Below, piece by piece: positions 11,962 through 22,450 of a stretch of DNA of 60,000 nt. Both the position numbers and the translations under genes were made by a program. Where the stretch lies: the NCBI GenBank assembly GCA_030704615.1, contig CM060732.1:51195053-51255052 (forward strand), given 5' to 3'. The notes below the pieces were generated by a model. The model was given only the letters and a program-made list of their open reading frames with translations, did no database searches and was not told the origin of the DNA. This DNA comes from Takakia lepidozioides (lineage: Eukaryota; Streptophyta; Takakiopsida; Takakiales; Takakiaceae). Numbering within the stretch: the stretch's first letter is position 1; every line of letters starts with the position of its first letter.

Positions 11962-13500
11962 GATCCGAGCTCCAGTCCTCGCTCCACTCTCGCAATCCAC
12001 CAAACCTTCAAAGCCGCCCGTCAGATTCTTCCCTTGGTTTGAGCGACGGAGCCGATACGTATGTATCCATACCTATGTACGTATCTAAGTGAATATGAAT
12101 ACATACATCTGTACACCTAATGGTACCTAGCTAGGTATACATGGGCTTTCCGATCTTTGTAAAGATCAGCGACACCGATAATCAAAACCCATGGAAGAGT
12201 AATACGTGATCGATCAATCTCTTTGCAAGAAGGAGCATATGTGTGATGGTGGGTTGGGCAAGCAAGCTATGAGGGATGAGCCTGGACGGGCAAGGAGATT
12301 CTACAAATGTGGAGAAGGAGAAGAAAGGGAGCCCTTGGCGATGGCAAGGGCAAGTGGTGGGTCGGGAGAGCATCGATGAAGACAAAAAGGCACAGGCCTT
12401 AGTAGCTTGTGCTATTCCACATGGTGCACCACCTCTTCTCTCTGTCTCTTTCTTTCCACTCCCACGTTGACCCATGCATCTGATGATCAAGTAGGAAACA
12501 TTAGGAAAAGGTGAATTTGGGTCTGAGAATTTAGCTGATTCCTGAGAGTTGTAATCGAAGGATACAACAGCATTTGGGGAGTCTGATTGACGCTTTGCAC
12601 CTATGTTTCTAGAGACTCTGTAAGATTCAAGCCACTGAGAGTATAAGAGCCATGTGCCAACATGTGATGTGAATACAGCCACCCTCAACCATTTTATATT
12701 ACTTTCAAAGATCTTAGATCTGCCTTAGATTGACAGAAGAGGTGTACACTTGATGAAGGACACAGGATGAATAGGTGATGGCTTTTTCATAGCAGATATA
12801 GAGGTGGTGGACAGTCAAAGGCATACATTGCAAAGGATAGAGACAACTTGCGAACTGATGGAGAACGCACTGCGTGTGTTAAAGTGGAACAGAAGAGCTT
12901 GTCAAGTGTTTCAAGCAAGGCTTCTTTGCAGATTGCGGACAGGTTCAAAAGGCCTTTTGGGATTGCTACGCAGAGAACAGAGTAAACAATCACACCTTTT
13001 TCCAATATGTGTTCCTTTTTGGCACAGTACTGGGACTCTAGACCTAGCTACATTTGTTAACTCTCTACGGCGGTAAGTGATTTCAAGCTGGCTTAGTCTG
13101 GTCTTGCCTCATTGTGGTGTTGCTGACTACTATATGCTGGTTTCTGTTGGCTGTTCATGGAAACAAATTGCAGCTAACCAAGTTGGCTTATTATAGTCTT
13201 CCTTCGTATTTTTCCGACTATTAAAATGCATGTGGGTGATGGTATCTGTAGGGAGTCCGTGGTAACAAAATTGCAGCATGGTTAGCTCCCCCAAATTTCT
13301 CAAAAAATAAAGAACCTCAGGTCAGATCACCCCTCCAACTTTGGTTCCGAGGATGCTCATTGGTGATGTTTTGTCCCTGCCTGTTTCAATCCTGTGGGCG
13401 CGTGTAGATTGATCACTTCTCTGTCTCCCCTGTTTCTTTCATGCAGTGTACTGAATTACCAAGATTGAAATATACGCATGATTAGCCTTACGTTCCATGC
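11962..13500. other. ClpT upstream region and unrecognised intergenic DNA
   Basis: The first ~150 bases upstream of ClpT contain ATG-rich repeats of TACGTATG/ATACATAC type near 12055-12110 and presumably the promoter. A 168-codon minus-strand ORF (12688-12182) has no family motif and a biased composition; I do not call it. The rest shows nothing recognisable. Confidence 0.4.
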
Positions 13501-13512
13501 TCATTTGCACAG

Positions 13513-13809
13513 GTGGTTAACGAAGTGTTGAAAGATGGAGATGAAAGAGGAGTGTACAAGACCCACCATGTCGGTGATGAAGTGTTGAGAGACCGAGATG
13601 AAAGACGAGTGGACGAGACCCACCATGTCGGTGATGAAGTGTTGAGAGACCGAGATGAAAGACGAGTGGACGAGACCCACCATGTCGGTGATGAAGTGTT
13701 GAGAGACCGAGATGAAAGACGAGTGGACGAGACCCACCATGTCGGTGATGAAGTGTTGAGAGACGGAGATGAAGAAAGAGGAGTGTATGAAAACCACCAT
13801 GTAGAATAG
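13513..13809 (+). repeat. 57-bp minisatellite, five units, open on both strands
   Basis: Five tandem copies of a 57-bp unit; the three central ones are nearly identical and the outer two diverged. Because 57 is a multiple of three, the array stays open in several frames. On the plus strand it encodes a 19-residue charged repeat (GDEVLRDRDERRVDETHHV); on the minus strand, a hydrophobic one. No flanking exon is recognised, so a neutral minisatellite is the simplest reading. Confidence 0.8.
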
Positions 13810-14955
13810 AGGCGATTGCTTGTTTGTGAGTTTGGACCGTTTTGTAAGTCAGTGGTGCAAGCATGTCTGTCTTCAGTTCAGTAATCAGTTAGTGGGCAGG
13901 AACAAGCTTGGGTCCAAGGCATCAATCCTTTCTGATCGGCGTCGCATTTACAATCGAGAGATTGCAATTTCAATCTCAGTAGATTTTAAATGGATGCATA
14001 TTCGACATTCCACAAACATCTCACATGGACACTAGTGGTGGTGTTACACCACCGATTCAAAGATTTTTTTCTTAGAAAGATGGCCATGCAAATTAACCGT
14101 GTGTGGCTTTCAAGGCCCTCATCTTCCTTACGCTGAGTCACTTGTCCAATGTCGGCATGCCTGCTTTTAGGTTGTCAGACTTCCTAGAAGTGGTGGTCTA
14201 AGGACATGCGGGGTGCAGAGTGCAACCTGGAGAAAGCATTGTCATTTTTGTTGCGGTAAGAAACAGAATTAGTGTGCTTGTTGTGTACGAGTATCCTGGT
14301 ACTGTTAGCATGAGAACTCACAAGGCAACAGTTGTCTCTAGTGAACTGCTGGGGTAGGTCATGGGGGTAAGATGAATCTGGTTAGTAACAACAGCCCAAG
14401 GGTGTCCGTTTCTGCATGGACAAAGATCAAAACTGCTCCAACTGGGGTCCAAAATGCACACCAGAACCCCTTCTACTTCGGCCCAGATTAAATGTCATAT
14501 GTACCTAAACTAGCTCACAAATCCCTTCAAACAACCCAATTTCGCCATTCTACAAGAATTATTGACAAACCCCGTCCTCAATACAAGCTTTTCCACCTCC
14601 ACTTATCTTGGCAAGTCAACAGCATGTTGACACTAGTCACTAGTGTCGCATTGGCATTCTTTCATAAACACATTTTCAATGCCCCAAAACCCCCCTACTT
14701 TGTTTGAAATTAAGACGGAACGACGTATAAACCAAGGGCCTCTATCCCCCTCCAAGAATGGCCCCAAAGAAAAGCAGGTCATATATACCAAGATTCTGAA
14801 GCATTCTTGCTGTTCATCATACACCAAAATGATGACTTTCTAACCAATCAGCTGCATCAATGCTTTTGTGATCCTTCCAAAATGACTTTGCAGGTGCATA
14901 AAAGATCCGTAGGTAGCTTCTTCTACAACAAACAAAAAGCTTTGGACATCCCACA
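13810..14955. other. intergenic region and 3' UTR of paralog C
   Basis: No coding motif found. The last few hundred bases probably contain the 3' untranslated region of the minus-strand gene ending at 14956. Confidence 0.4.
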
Positions 14956-15951
14956 TCAAGCCCCTGACTGCACATCCACACGACGATGCATAGTCTCCAC
15001 TGTGTAAGATGTATGGGCAGAGCTATAAGGAACAGGGATGTACCCTGCATGTGGCATCTCTGGTTGGCCAAACGCAGCTGGCAAGGCTTGCGACCCTGTA
15101 GGCATCGATACAACAGGTGCAGGTAAACTTGTTGGCCCAATGACTATCCCAGGTGTTGCCACTGAGCCCACTGCCATGGAAGCAGATACTACTGTTGGGG
15201 AAACAACCGACACCATAGGTGCAGGAGGGGGTAAGGGAATCCGGTCATCTATTTTAACTTGCCTCACAGTTGGTGCAACATCATTGATCTTGGAAACTGG
15301 GACCGCAAGGCCTGGACCAAAGACTGCACCACGGAGAACAGTATGACTGTTCCCCACCCGCACAGTCAATAGGTAGCCAGCATCAAATGACCCGTCCAGC
15401 ACACCACTCACCTGCTGCCCAATCAGTGACACATCGACAGTTGCAGGAGCTGCTTCTGCCTCAATTTTCTTCTTCCTCTCCCTCTTCGGCTTTGCATCAG
15501 ATTTATTGGGTGTCAACCCATCCACCCCACCACCCTCACCTCCTTGTGTGGCCGAAGTCTCACTTTTCCGTGGTCGCCCACGCTTCCGCTTCACCGGTTG
15601 CTCACTAGGTATAGCCTCAGCTTCCATGTCAGATTTGCTATTACTAGGTATATTCTCAGGTGTGTTGGGATCCCTTAAACCCTTGGCAACCATGTCATCA
15701 TGTTCCCTCTGGGCTTCGTCAAAATACTTCGATTTCTCTTGCTCCGTTGTATTTGCCCACTTCTGCCCCACAATTCGTTTGATCTCAAGCCCACTGTAAC
15801 CCTCAAACTCGTCCCTGATGGATGGTCGGATTTTAAAGGCAAAGATGTTGAAGGCCCGGAGCTTGAGTGCTCTGTCAAAGCGAGCCTTCCTCTTGTTTTC
15901 AGCAATAACACTTGCTGTCACAAGATCAGGTCCTTTGTTCATCTGCTCCAT
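14956..15951 (-). CDS. HMG-box-like / AT-hook nuclear protein, paralog C
   Basis: Third paralog, 331 residues from ATG 15951. Same domain order as A and B: HMG-box-like region (LKLRAFNIFAFKIRPSIRD .. KWAN .. EAQREHDDM), AT-hook (KRKRGRPRKSE), basic linker (KPKRERKKK), GSFDAGYLLTVRVGNS .. VFGPGLAVPVS, proline/valine-rich tail, and end HRRVDVQSGA. The upstream exon equivalent is visible on the minus strand near 16315-16240 (KVAGLHQDDH), but the codon corresponding to Glu in PEDM of paralog B is TAG here. The upstream exon therefore cannot extend the protein in that frame, and ATG 15951 is the start. Confidence 0.75.
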   Translation of the reverse strand: MEQMNKGPDLVTASVIAENKRKARFDRALKLRAFNIFAFKIRPSIRDEFEGYSGLEIKRIVGQKWANTTEQEKSKYFDEAQREHDDMVAKGLRDPNTPENIPSNSKSDMEAEAIPSEQPVKRKRGRPRKSETSATQGGEGGGVDGLTPNKSDAKPKRERKKKIEAEAAPATVDVSLIGQQVSGVLDGSFDAGYLLTVRVGNSHTVLRGAVFGPGLAVPVSKINDVAPTVRQVKIDDRIPLPPPAPMVSVVSPTVVSASMAVGSVATPGIVIGPTSLPAPVVSMPTGSQALPAAFGQPEMPHAGYIPVPYSSAHTSYTVETMHRRVDVQSGA

Positions 15952-17930
15952 GTTCTAAGGGGCCTGCCATATTTACAAGTGTTAAGATCCCAGCCCAATG
16001 GTAGAGCTTGTACTCTCCTCAACTTGCAGATTCTACATACAAGTGTAGTTGCCAAACAGCTGATTTGCATGTGAAAGGCCAATACATGCAGTTATCCCTA
16101 GACATCCAATTGCATCAGACCAGAGACAGAGCACTTACATACTACAAAATTCTTGAGATATGATAAAATAATCAAATTGCACACATCAAAAATTGAAATA
16201 CACACATAACTGTTCACACAGAAAGGTCATAAAGAAAGTTTACCAAAAAGCCTGCTTCCCTATCATTGTGGTCATCCTGATGTAGACCAGCAACTTTTTT
16301 TCTGGCCTTCACCAAGCCGTCCCAAGCCTCCACAGAAATGACCCTGAGAGACAACATACACATACAATAAGCAAGAAACATAACATATGAGACAGTGAGA
16401 AAAATAGTTCACACAACCACATTCCATATGGAGTTTTAAGAAAGTTTTATATCTGCTAGCAATGAAGATCAATGGCTACAATATGCCACTGCTATTGTTC
16501 ACATGACAGGGATTTTCTACTGTTCTATCCTTCTGAAAGGCTTTGCACCACTAACTTTCCAGGCCAAAATAAATAAACAGGCACAGAGAAAAATGTACAC
16601 ATCAAGGCATCCCGCAAGTGTTAAAAAGCTTCTGAGGCAAACAAGACTTCAAACACACAAGAACAACACAACACAAGACATCTACCTTCAAGATTGTTTT
16701 CCATGCATCCAAATAAGCAGAGAGCAGAGAATGATAAAGGTTACTTAAGGGCACACAGAAAAGGGATCATTGAAAACAACTTCAAACCAGAGCAGCAATA
16801 CAACTTTCAATAGACCAAGTGTAGAAAATGGGGACACTTATGCACATGTTTGTGTCTCCATCTTTTAACCCCCCTTAGCAGAAGCTTCAACCTATGACTA
16901 AAGAAACTGCCCTTTTCTGCAGATAGAGACATGAAATATTTCTGTTTGCAGGAAAAGCCAGGAAGTTTTCTTGGTTAGAATTTGTCCATAGTGGAAGGAG
17001 CTAATCACTGTAATATGCAGGTAGCAAATGCCATGAGAGTTGACTCCTTCCACTAAGGATACATAAATGATCAAAGGTGATAGACTGTTATATTAAGGAA
17101 AATTTCTGGCCATTTTCTGCATCTAGAGATGTTTAATGAAGCATTCACAACAGGATATGCAGGTACTAGATGCAAAGTATGAAACTTTTCAGCGGGGATA
17201 TGCAAGAAAAATATAGTATAGAAATAAAAAAAGTAACAGAATAATCTTACTGGACACTCTACAATATGGATTCCAAATGAATTCGGGTATGGAGATGGTA
17301 GGATGGAACAGAGGAGAGATTATCAAGTGGAAGACGGGGAGAGGCTACCGCTAAAACCAAGACAACAAAGGTGTTCAAGAAAAAGTGTCAAGACTAGAGT
17401 AGCAAAGGAGGTATACCGCTGTTTAAGCACGTAGGAAGAGAAGTCGCTGTATAACAAGAAAATCAGAGAATAACAGCTACTATCACTCGAGAAAAGAAGG
17501 TGAGAAGAAAACAAGATATGGTAGGGGAACCAAGAATAGCAGACACGACACGAACAACAGCAAAGAAAAACGTCATTGCAATCAAGCGGAAACGGAGTGT
17601 ACAGGTCAGTGGTGACAAACTCCAATGCACAAAACAGAGGAGATGACACGGATAACAAACTCAACCTGTACAACAGAGGTCTGAACAACCATAGAAGCAA
17701 TCGAAGAAAGCACCAAATACTTCTACAAAACGTCTATTCCAATTACAGCAAGAGTCTAAGGAAGCGTTAAGGCCCGGAACCAGACCACAGCAATCAGGGA
17801 CTAGAAAAGTTCTCTGTCGAGGCAACAGAAAACTTCGACAACTACGGTATGTAAGCTGACCAAAAAATACAGACTGAATGACATGGCATGTCACGACGTC
17901 CCAGATTTACACTTAGTTTTGCACAGCTAG
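15952..17930 (-). other. probable 5' leader and introns of HMG/AT-hook gene C
   Basis: Contains the leader exon homologous to the N-terminal coding exon of paralog B (about 16315-16240) and otherwise intron-like A-rich sequence. ORFs at 17323-17700 and 17576-17770 overlap on opposite strands and have no motif. Confidence 0.35.
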
Positions 17931-17984
17931 CAACCCCGCTATGGGGTCTCTAAGGTGCGATAGGCACCGCAACCAGAGTTCATC

Positions 17985-18190
17985 AAATATGGAGCGACGA
18001 AGAATTCAAAAGTTTAAGTTTGAACAGAGGGGACGGGTCGACCGTTGTCGCCCGCCTGAAGGTCCAGCGTCCAGGAAGTCGGTGAAACAGAGCGGGCTGT
18101 GTCAGGAGCTGGCGTTGTTTTCTCTCCAAAACACTTTGCTCGCAGGCACAGGCTATGGAGCAGGGTTTGTTAGGCTACTAGTATGAATAC
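17985..18190 (-). promoter_or_regulatory. conserved upstream promoter/leader block, paralog C
   Basis: On the minus strand it carries CTCCATAGCCTGTG, AAAACAACGCCAGC, GACAACGGTCGACCCGTCCC and AAACTTTTGAATTC in the same order as the block upstream of paralog A. AAAACAACGCCAGC is shared specifically with A. It is the likely promoter or first leader exon of gene C. Confidence 0.5.
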
Positions 18191-19040
18191 TCTGGAGACG
18201 ATGATGAAAGCTCCAGGCTTTCTCTCTCCCTAATCTCTCACAATACGGCTATGGGACTTGTTTTCTCTTGTTTTTCCTGACCCTTCCAAGATGATCGTCG
18301 CACAAAATGCAAGAGCAATTTCGCAGCCAAGGCCCCCGTCTGCGTCTGCCGTGCGTCGCAGCCACGCAAGGCTGCACTGTATTGAGCGTTACTTACCCCA
18401 CTCGCTCGCTCTCTTTGTTTGCGATTCCAGTAATCTTGGTGTGTAGCCTACTAGGTTGGAGCGTGGGGGAAAAACAATTGCATGCAACAACGCTGAAGAA
18501 AGGTAAAACATATGCATTCCTTTGTAGCCAGTGTAAGAAAGGATCACCACGATTTGAGCCTGGGATCGCTTGGCTGGCACATACTACGTCATGCCGTATC
18601 CAGTCACGTGAACTTCCATTTTTCCTCTTCTTTTCTTTAATTAGTAACATCAATTTCAAAAATCCGAGGAGTCACATGGGCAGTGGGGTACGGTTCCCTT
18701 TCTTTATTTCTTTTCTAATTTTCAAAAGGGCTTTTCCTCCTAATAATCCCAGATAAAGTCTACAAGGGTCGGTCCCCTTCAATTTAATATGTATATATAT
18801 ATATAAGGGCAACACTCATAGGTGGTTATTTTTTCCACCTTCTGGAGACTGGGCTCCGTTCCCCTTTTTGGAAAAATAATAATAAAAGTAAAAACGTGAA
18901 TAAAGTTGCTCTATAATTTTCAGTAATAATAATTAATTAAAAAAGGGCAGCACCTCCCGGACCGTACTGAAAATAACCTCTTTCAAAGTAACCTCGCTGA
19001 CGTGCCAAGCACGAGGCCCAAAGGGACGATGCCCCCGCAA
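18191..19040. other. intergenic, low-complexity and AT-rich DNA
   Basis: Contains a short TA dinucleotide run near 18788-18804 and a fragment (GGTGGTTATTTTTTCCACC.. CTCCGTTCCC, 18821-18861) that recurs at 47060-47106, so it is a piece of a dispersed repeat. The ORF at 18307-18756 has no family motif. Confidence 0.4.
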
Positions 19041-19063
19041 AGGGAGAAAATTATACTTAGCAG

Positions 19064-19132
19064 TATTTGAACCCAGCATCACCTGGGTGGCAGCAGGGCA
19101 CTATCCTACTGAACTACCGACAGGGACATGAC
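19064..19132 (-). repeat. tRNA-derived (Gly-GCC-like) sequence, probable SINE head
   Basis: On the minus strand there is an A-box-like stretch (TAGTTCAGTAGGATAG), an anticodon-arm-like CCTG-CTGCCACC-CAGG, and a B-box-like GGTTCAAATAC. The acceptor stem does not pair and the T-arm is broken, so this is a tRNA relic or SINE head and not a functional tRNA gene. Confidence 0.4.
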
Positions 19133-19477
19133 TCACATTTCTGCAGCAAGAAGTTCTTATAGAAAAGTTATGTTTTCCAGTTGAGTGAAGCTAACTTTTT
19201 CCATCTAGGAGTGTCCGCAATGATAGTGTATCATTCAAGGGGGTAGTTTTTTTTTTTTTTTTTTTTCAAGGGGGTAGTTTGCTAGTAGATGCAGCTTTGC
19301 CAGAAGCATGGAGCACGCCAATAGAAAATCTTTAGGAAAAAACGGGAAAATTGAAGCCTCAAAGTCATAGCCATTCTCATAACTATTATTACTATAATCA
19401 TCAAGGAGCGTTTGCAATTGAAATGGACCTCATTGTATGCGTCCATCATTACAAAAAATATATACCTATGTGACAGC

Positions 19478-19555
19478 GGGATACCAATCGGTGGATTGAA
19501 CCCACAACCGCTTCCGAGGTGGTACGTGCCCATTACGTTACACGGCTACAACTTG
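19478..19555 (-). repeat. second tRNA-like sequence, probable SINE head
   Basis: On the minus strand TAGCCGTGTAACGTAATGGG precedes GTGGGTTCAATCCAC, resembling A and B boxes about 45 bases apart. Pairing outside the T-arm is poor. I read it as a tRNA-derived repeat; low confidence. Confidence 0.3.
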
Positions 19556-19844
19556 GTTGTCCCATCATTACATTTAGTGTGTTTGTGGACAACAATGGCA
19601 CTGGTAGTACTAGGAGTGCTTCCCAGTAAAAGGGTATTCAACTTCATATGTCATAGTGCAACACTCAAATTCAAACATTGTGATTGAAAGAATCCTTGCT
19701 AATACCAAACACAATAACATCTTTTCACCAATAATCAAGTTCTTGAGATACTGCATTTATGAAATCATACAACCGTCCAAGCTTTTTTTTAAACTAAGCT
19801 TCTAAAGCTCCTATCCCTTTTTCGGTTGCCCCAACCTATAAACC

Positions 19845-20644
19845 CTAAAATATATTGAACATTGTCTCCTCTGGGGCCACATCAGGCACTTTGCCAAGGG
19901 GCCGAAAAATATTGAAGGCAGAAATCGCAGCTACAAATCCAACAACAAGAAAAGCAGCCATGCCCGTTGCAATCGACATCTCCACCTTATGGCAAAATTC
20001 CCCATAAAAGATGCAAATTGGTAACCACTCTGCAGTTGGTACCCCTTCTTTGGCAATATATCCAATTTCGGCAGAGGCCATTCCGCTTGCGAGAAGCAAG
20101 TATGCTGTCAATTGATCCAATACAAATGTCACAACTTGGACACTTTGAGCGAGTGATGTACCTCGTCTTGCCCCCAAACTCAATATTGAAAATAGTTGTT
20201 GCACAAAGGTGTATCCAGCCACGACAGTGTTGATATAGAAATGGAATCTGCATTGCCCCATGTAAGATTAGTAGATACTTATGAGTCACTACTCACGGAC
20301 AAACATACAATCATTATATTAAATTACATAACGAATCATAATCCAGACAAAGTCATATGCACACAAATTTAATTCAAACAATTTGATGACTTTCAAGACG
20401 TAAAGGTGAGGGAAAATAATACTCACTTAAGTGGCAAGACGGCGGTGTACTTAGCCTCTCTCTCCACAAATGTCAATTCAAGTGAGGTGGGTCCGGGCAC
20501 CAGTTGAGGTACAAATGCACTCTGCTCTGATGTGGCCATGTTATATGCAGCTATTGTAGTCAATACAAGAGCAGCTAGTCGCAACGTAAATTGCAACACT
20601 TCCACCCATGTCACCTCACTCCTAAAATTTGTTTTGATAGCCAT
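19845..20644 (-). CDS. CASP-like (CASPL, DUF588) four-helix membrane protein
   Basis: CASP-like proteins are plant plasma-membrane proteins related to the Casparian-strip scaffold. Two exons (20644-20427 and 20247-19845) join at GTGAGT and TGCAG to give about 206 residues. Four membrane segments are seen: VLQFTLRLAALVLTTIAAY, a second around INTVVAGYTFVQQLFSIL, a third around VVTFVLDQLTAYLLLASGMA, and a fourth around MAAFLVVGFVAAISAF. The family's conserved Arg in helix 1 (FTLRLAAL) and Asp in helix 3 (VLDQLTAYLL) are both present. It is divergent from the mTERF copy that begins about 600 bases away; the same pair is duplicated, in pieces, at 42.8-44.2 and 53.5 kb. It looks intact. Confidence 0.85.
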
Positions 20645-21245
20645 TAGATGAATTGCCAAACTACTTCCACAAAGGTATAGATTTATGACCCTATGTGCGT
20701 GACGACTGGAACACTCGCTAGAGATAAAAACGTCGAACTAAAAACTTGAGAATAGACTCAGGAAGTAGCTCAAGGGAAGATACGTAGGACACAAACAGAA
20801 TTGTGAGAGACTGGTTGTTGTGGATGAGCTTATATACCACTTACCCCATACTTTTCTTCCTAAATTTGCCTGTCTCAACGTTTCAGTTGTGCCCGACCTA
20901 CTAATTCAAGATATCTTTTGCCTCTCCTTTTCTTTTTTATAAATAAAGGGGATGAAACCCGTCCTCTTTTTGAAAAAGAAGAAGAAAAGCATCTCCTTTT
21001 CCTTGGGAGTGCTGTTTCTTTGTTTTAGCAGGAAAACTTCCATTCTCCGGTGGTTCATCCATCCATTCATGGTGACAATAGAGTGGTAATCATCCAAGCT
21101 TTCAGTTTCATTCCTAGCATACCAGCTTCAGGCTTCTCCTTCGGAACCTGGAAGGAGAGCGCGAGTGGCAGCATCGATCGCAGGCTATCTTGTCTCTCAT
21201 GCCTCACATCGATCCCTGCATTCCGAGCTGACTGATCTGGAGGGT
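20645..21245. promoter_or_regulatory. divergent intergenic region, CASP-like and mTERF copy 1
   Basis: Sequence between the minus-strand CASP-like gene and the plus-strand mTERF copy. Much of it recurs upstream of the full mTERF gene (52.4-53.5 kb) and upstream of the decayed CASP-like copy (42.6-42.8 kb). An A/T-rich segment at 20935-20990 sits where the second copy has a 670-bp insertion. Confidence 0.5.
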
Positions 21246-21246
21246 C

Positions 21247-22450
21247 TTGGGGATGAAGGAGCTTATCAAACGGGGAGGAAGGTCTGTTGGGTCAGGGGAA
21301 GCCATCGCAGCTGCAGCGACAACTCTAATGCATGCGCTGTTGGCAGACTCCCTGCAATCCCCGCTTCTCAAGCATCCGTGTTCTCGGTTGTTTTCTTTCA
21401 CTAGCGCGAGGGGAATCTATCAGAATGCTGGTTATGCTACCTCCCATGACACCCCCTGTCATGGGAATGAGAGACGGCACACATTGAGATCACCAGCTTT
21501 AGTTTTTCCACCACCGTCAGCTGATGACCGTAATTCTGTTTTGTCCGTAGGACCCTCGTCTCCAAGTGTTTTTGCTTCCAGATTGTCAGCTCTCCTCAGT
21601 TCTAGGTTTCGAGATTCGGGGTTTAAGCGTAAAGCCCTAGGCAACGGTTGGGACCTGGATAGGGTTATGAGTTACCTTAGAATTTCACAGACTTATGCAT
21701 TTCAGTGTTCGTCGAGAGGAGTTTCAACAGGAGTGTCCTCCCTGGCGTTTGCGGAGCGCAGTGTAACGTCAGGAGAAGTTGAAGAGGATCGGGAACAGCT
21801 AACAGATCGGGAGGTGGTGTTGAATTTCTTGCACAGCCAGGGCATTGATATCAGTGAACTGGAAGGTGTGGAGCTCCCGAAAGATCTGGAGGATGTGAAA
21901 GATCGCGTTGAATTCCTGAAGAAAATCGGTCTCACAATAGGAGACATCGACGCATATCCCCTAATGGTTGGTTGCAGTGTAAAGAAAAACCTCATTCCCG
22001 TTCTTGGGTACTTGGAATCTCTGAAAATCACTACAAAATCTGTTCCCTTTCTCATACGGAAGTACCCACAGATATTGCAGACCAGTGTGGTTATTGATTT
22101 AAAACCAGTTGTGAGGTACCTGCAGGGCCTGGGTATTGAGGCGAAGCAGATCGGTAGTGTGTTGTCGCGATATCCAGAGGTTTTGGGTTTCCGGATCGAA
22201 GGAACTACGAGTACTTCAATTGCTTATCTCGTTATGATTGGTGTGAATACTAGAGAGATAGGCCCCATCCTAACAGAGAAGCCTGATATTCTGGGTATGC
22301 ATGTCGGCAACAACATCAAACCAAAGGTTGACCACCTCACGAGCTTGGGAATTCCAAGGACAATCGTTGCAAAGATGATCGAAAATTGACCTAGCTGACC
22401 AAGCCTGGTGTTGAGAGCTTGCTGGAAGTAAGGGTGGGAAAGGAGGCAAT
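21247..22450 (+). pseudogene. truncated mTERF gene copy
   Basis: Nearly identical to the full-length mTERF gene at 53540-55387 over the transit peptide and the first mTERF repeats. The frame ends at a TGA (22387-22389) created by a roughly 20-bp deletion just after AKMIEN; a further deletion of about 5 bp follows and homology stops near 22450. About 235 C-terminal codons of the full gene are missing. The second ATG of the long copy (MAAAATTL) is ATC here. Up to the break, changes between copies are few, so the duplication is recent or the sequences have exchanged. It may be transcribed but should not make a complete mTERF. Confidence 0.85.

Noticed and set aside
12182-12688. 168-codon minus-strand ORF
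   Set aside because: No recognisable family, no splice partners, composition like non-coding DNA.
13517-13864. Hydrophobic repeat ORFs on the minus strand of the minisatellite
   Set aside because: Result of a stop-free 57-base period, no start context or homology.
19064-19132. Functional tRNA-Gly gene
   Set aside because: Acceptor stem and T-arm do not pair; only A/B-box-like words remain.
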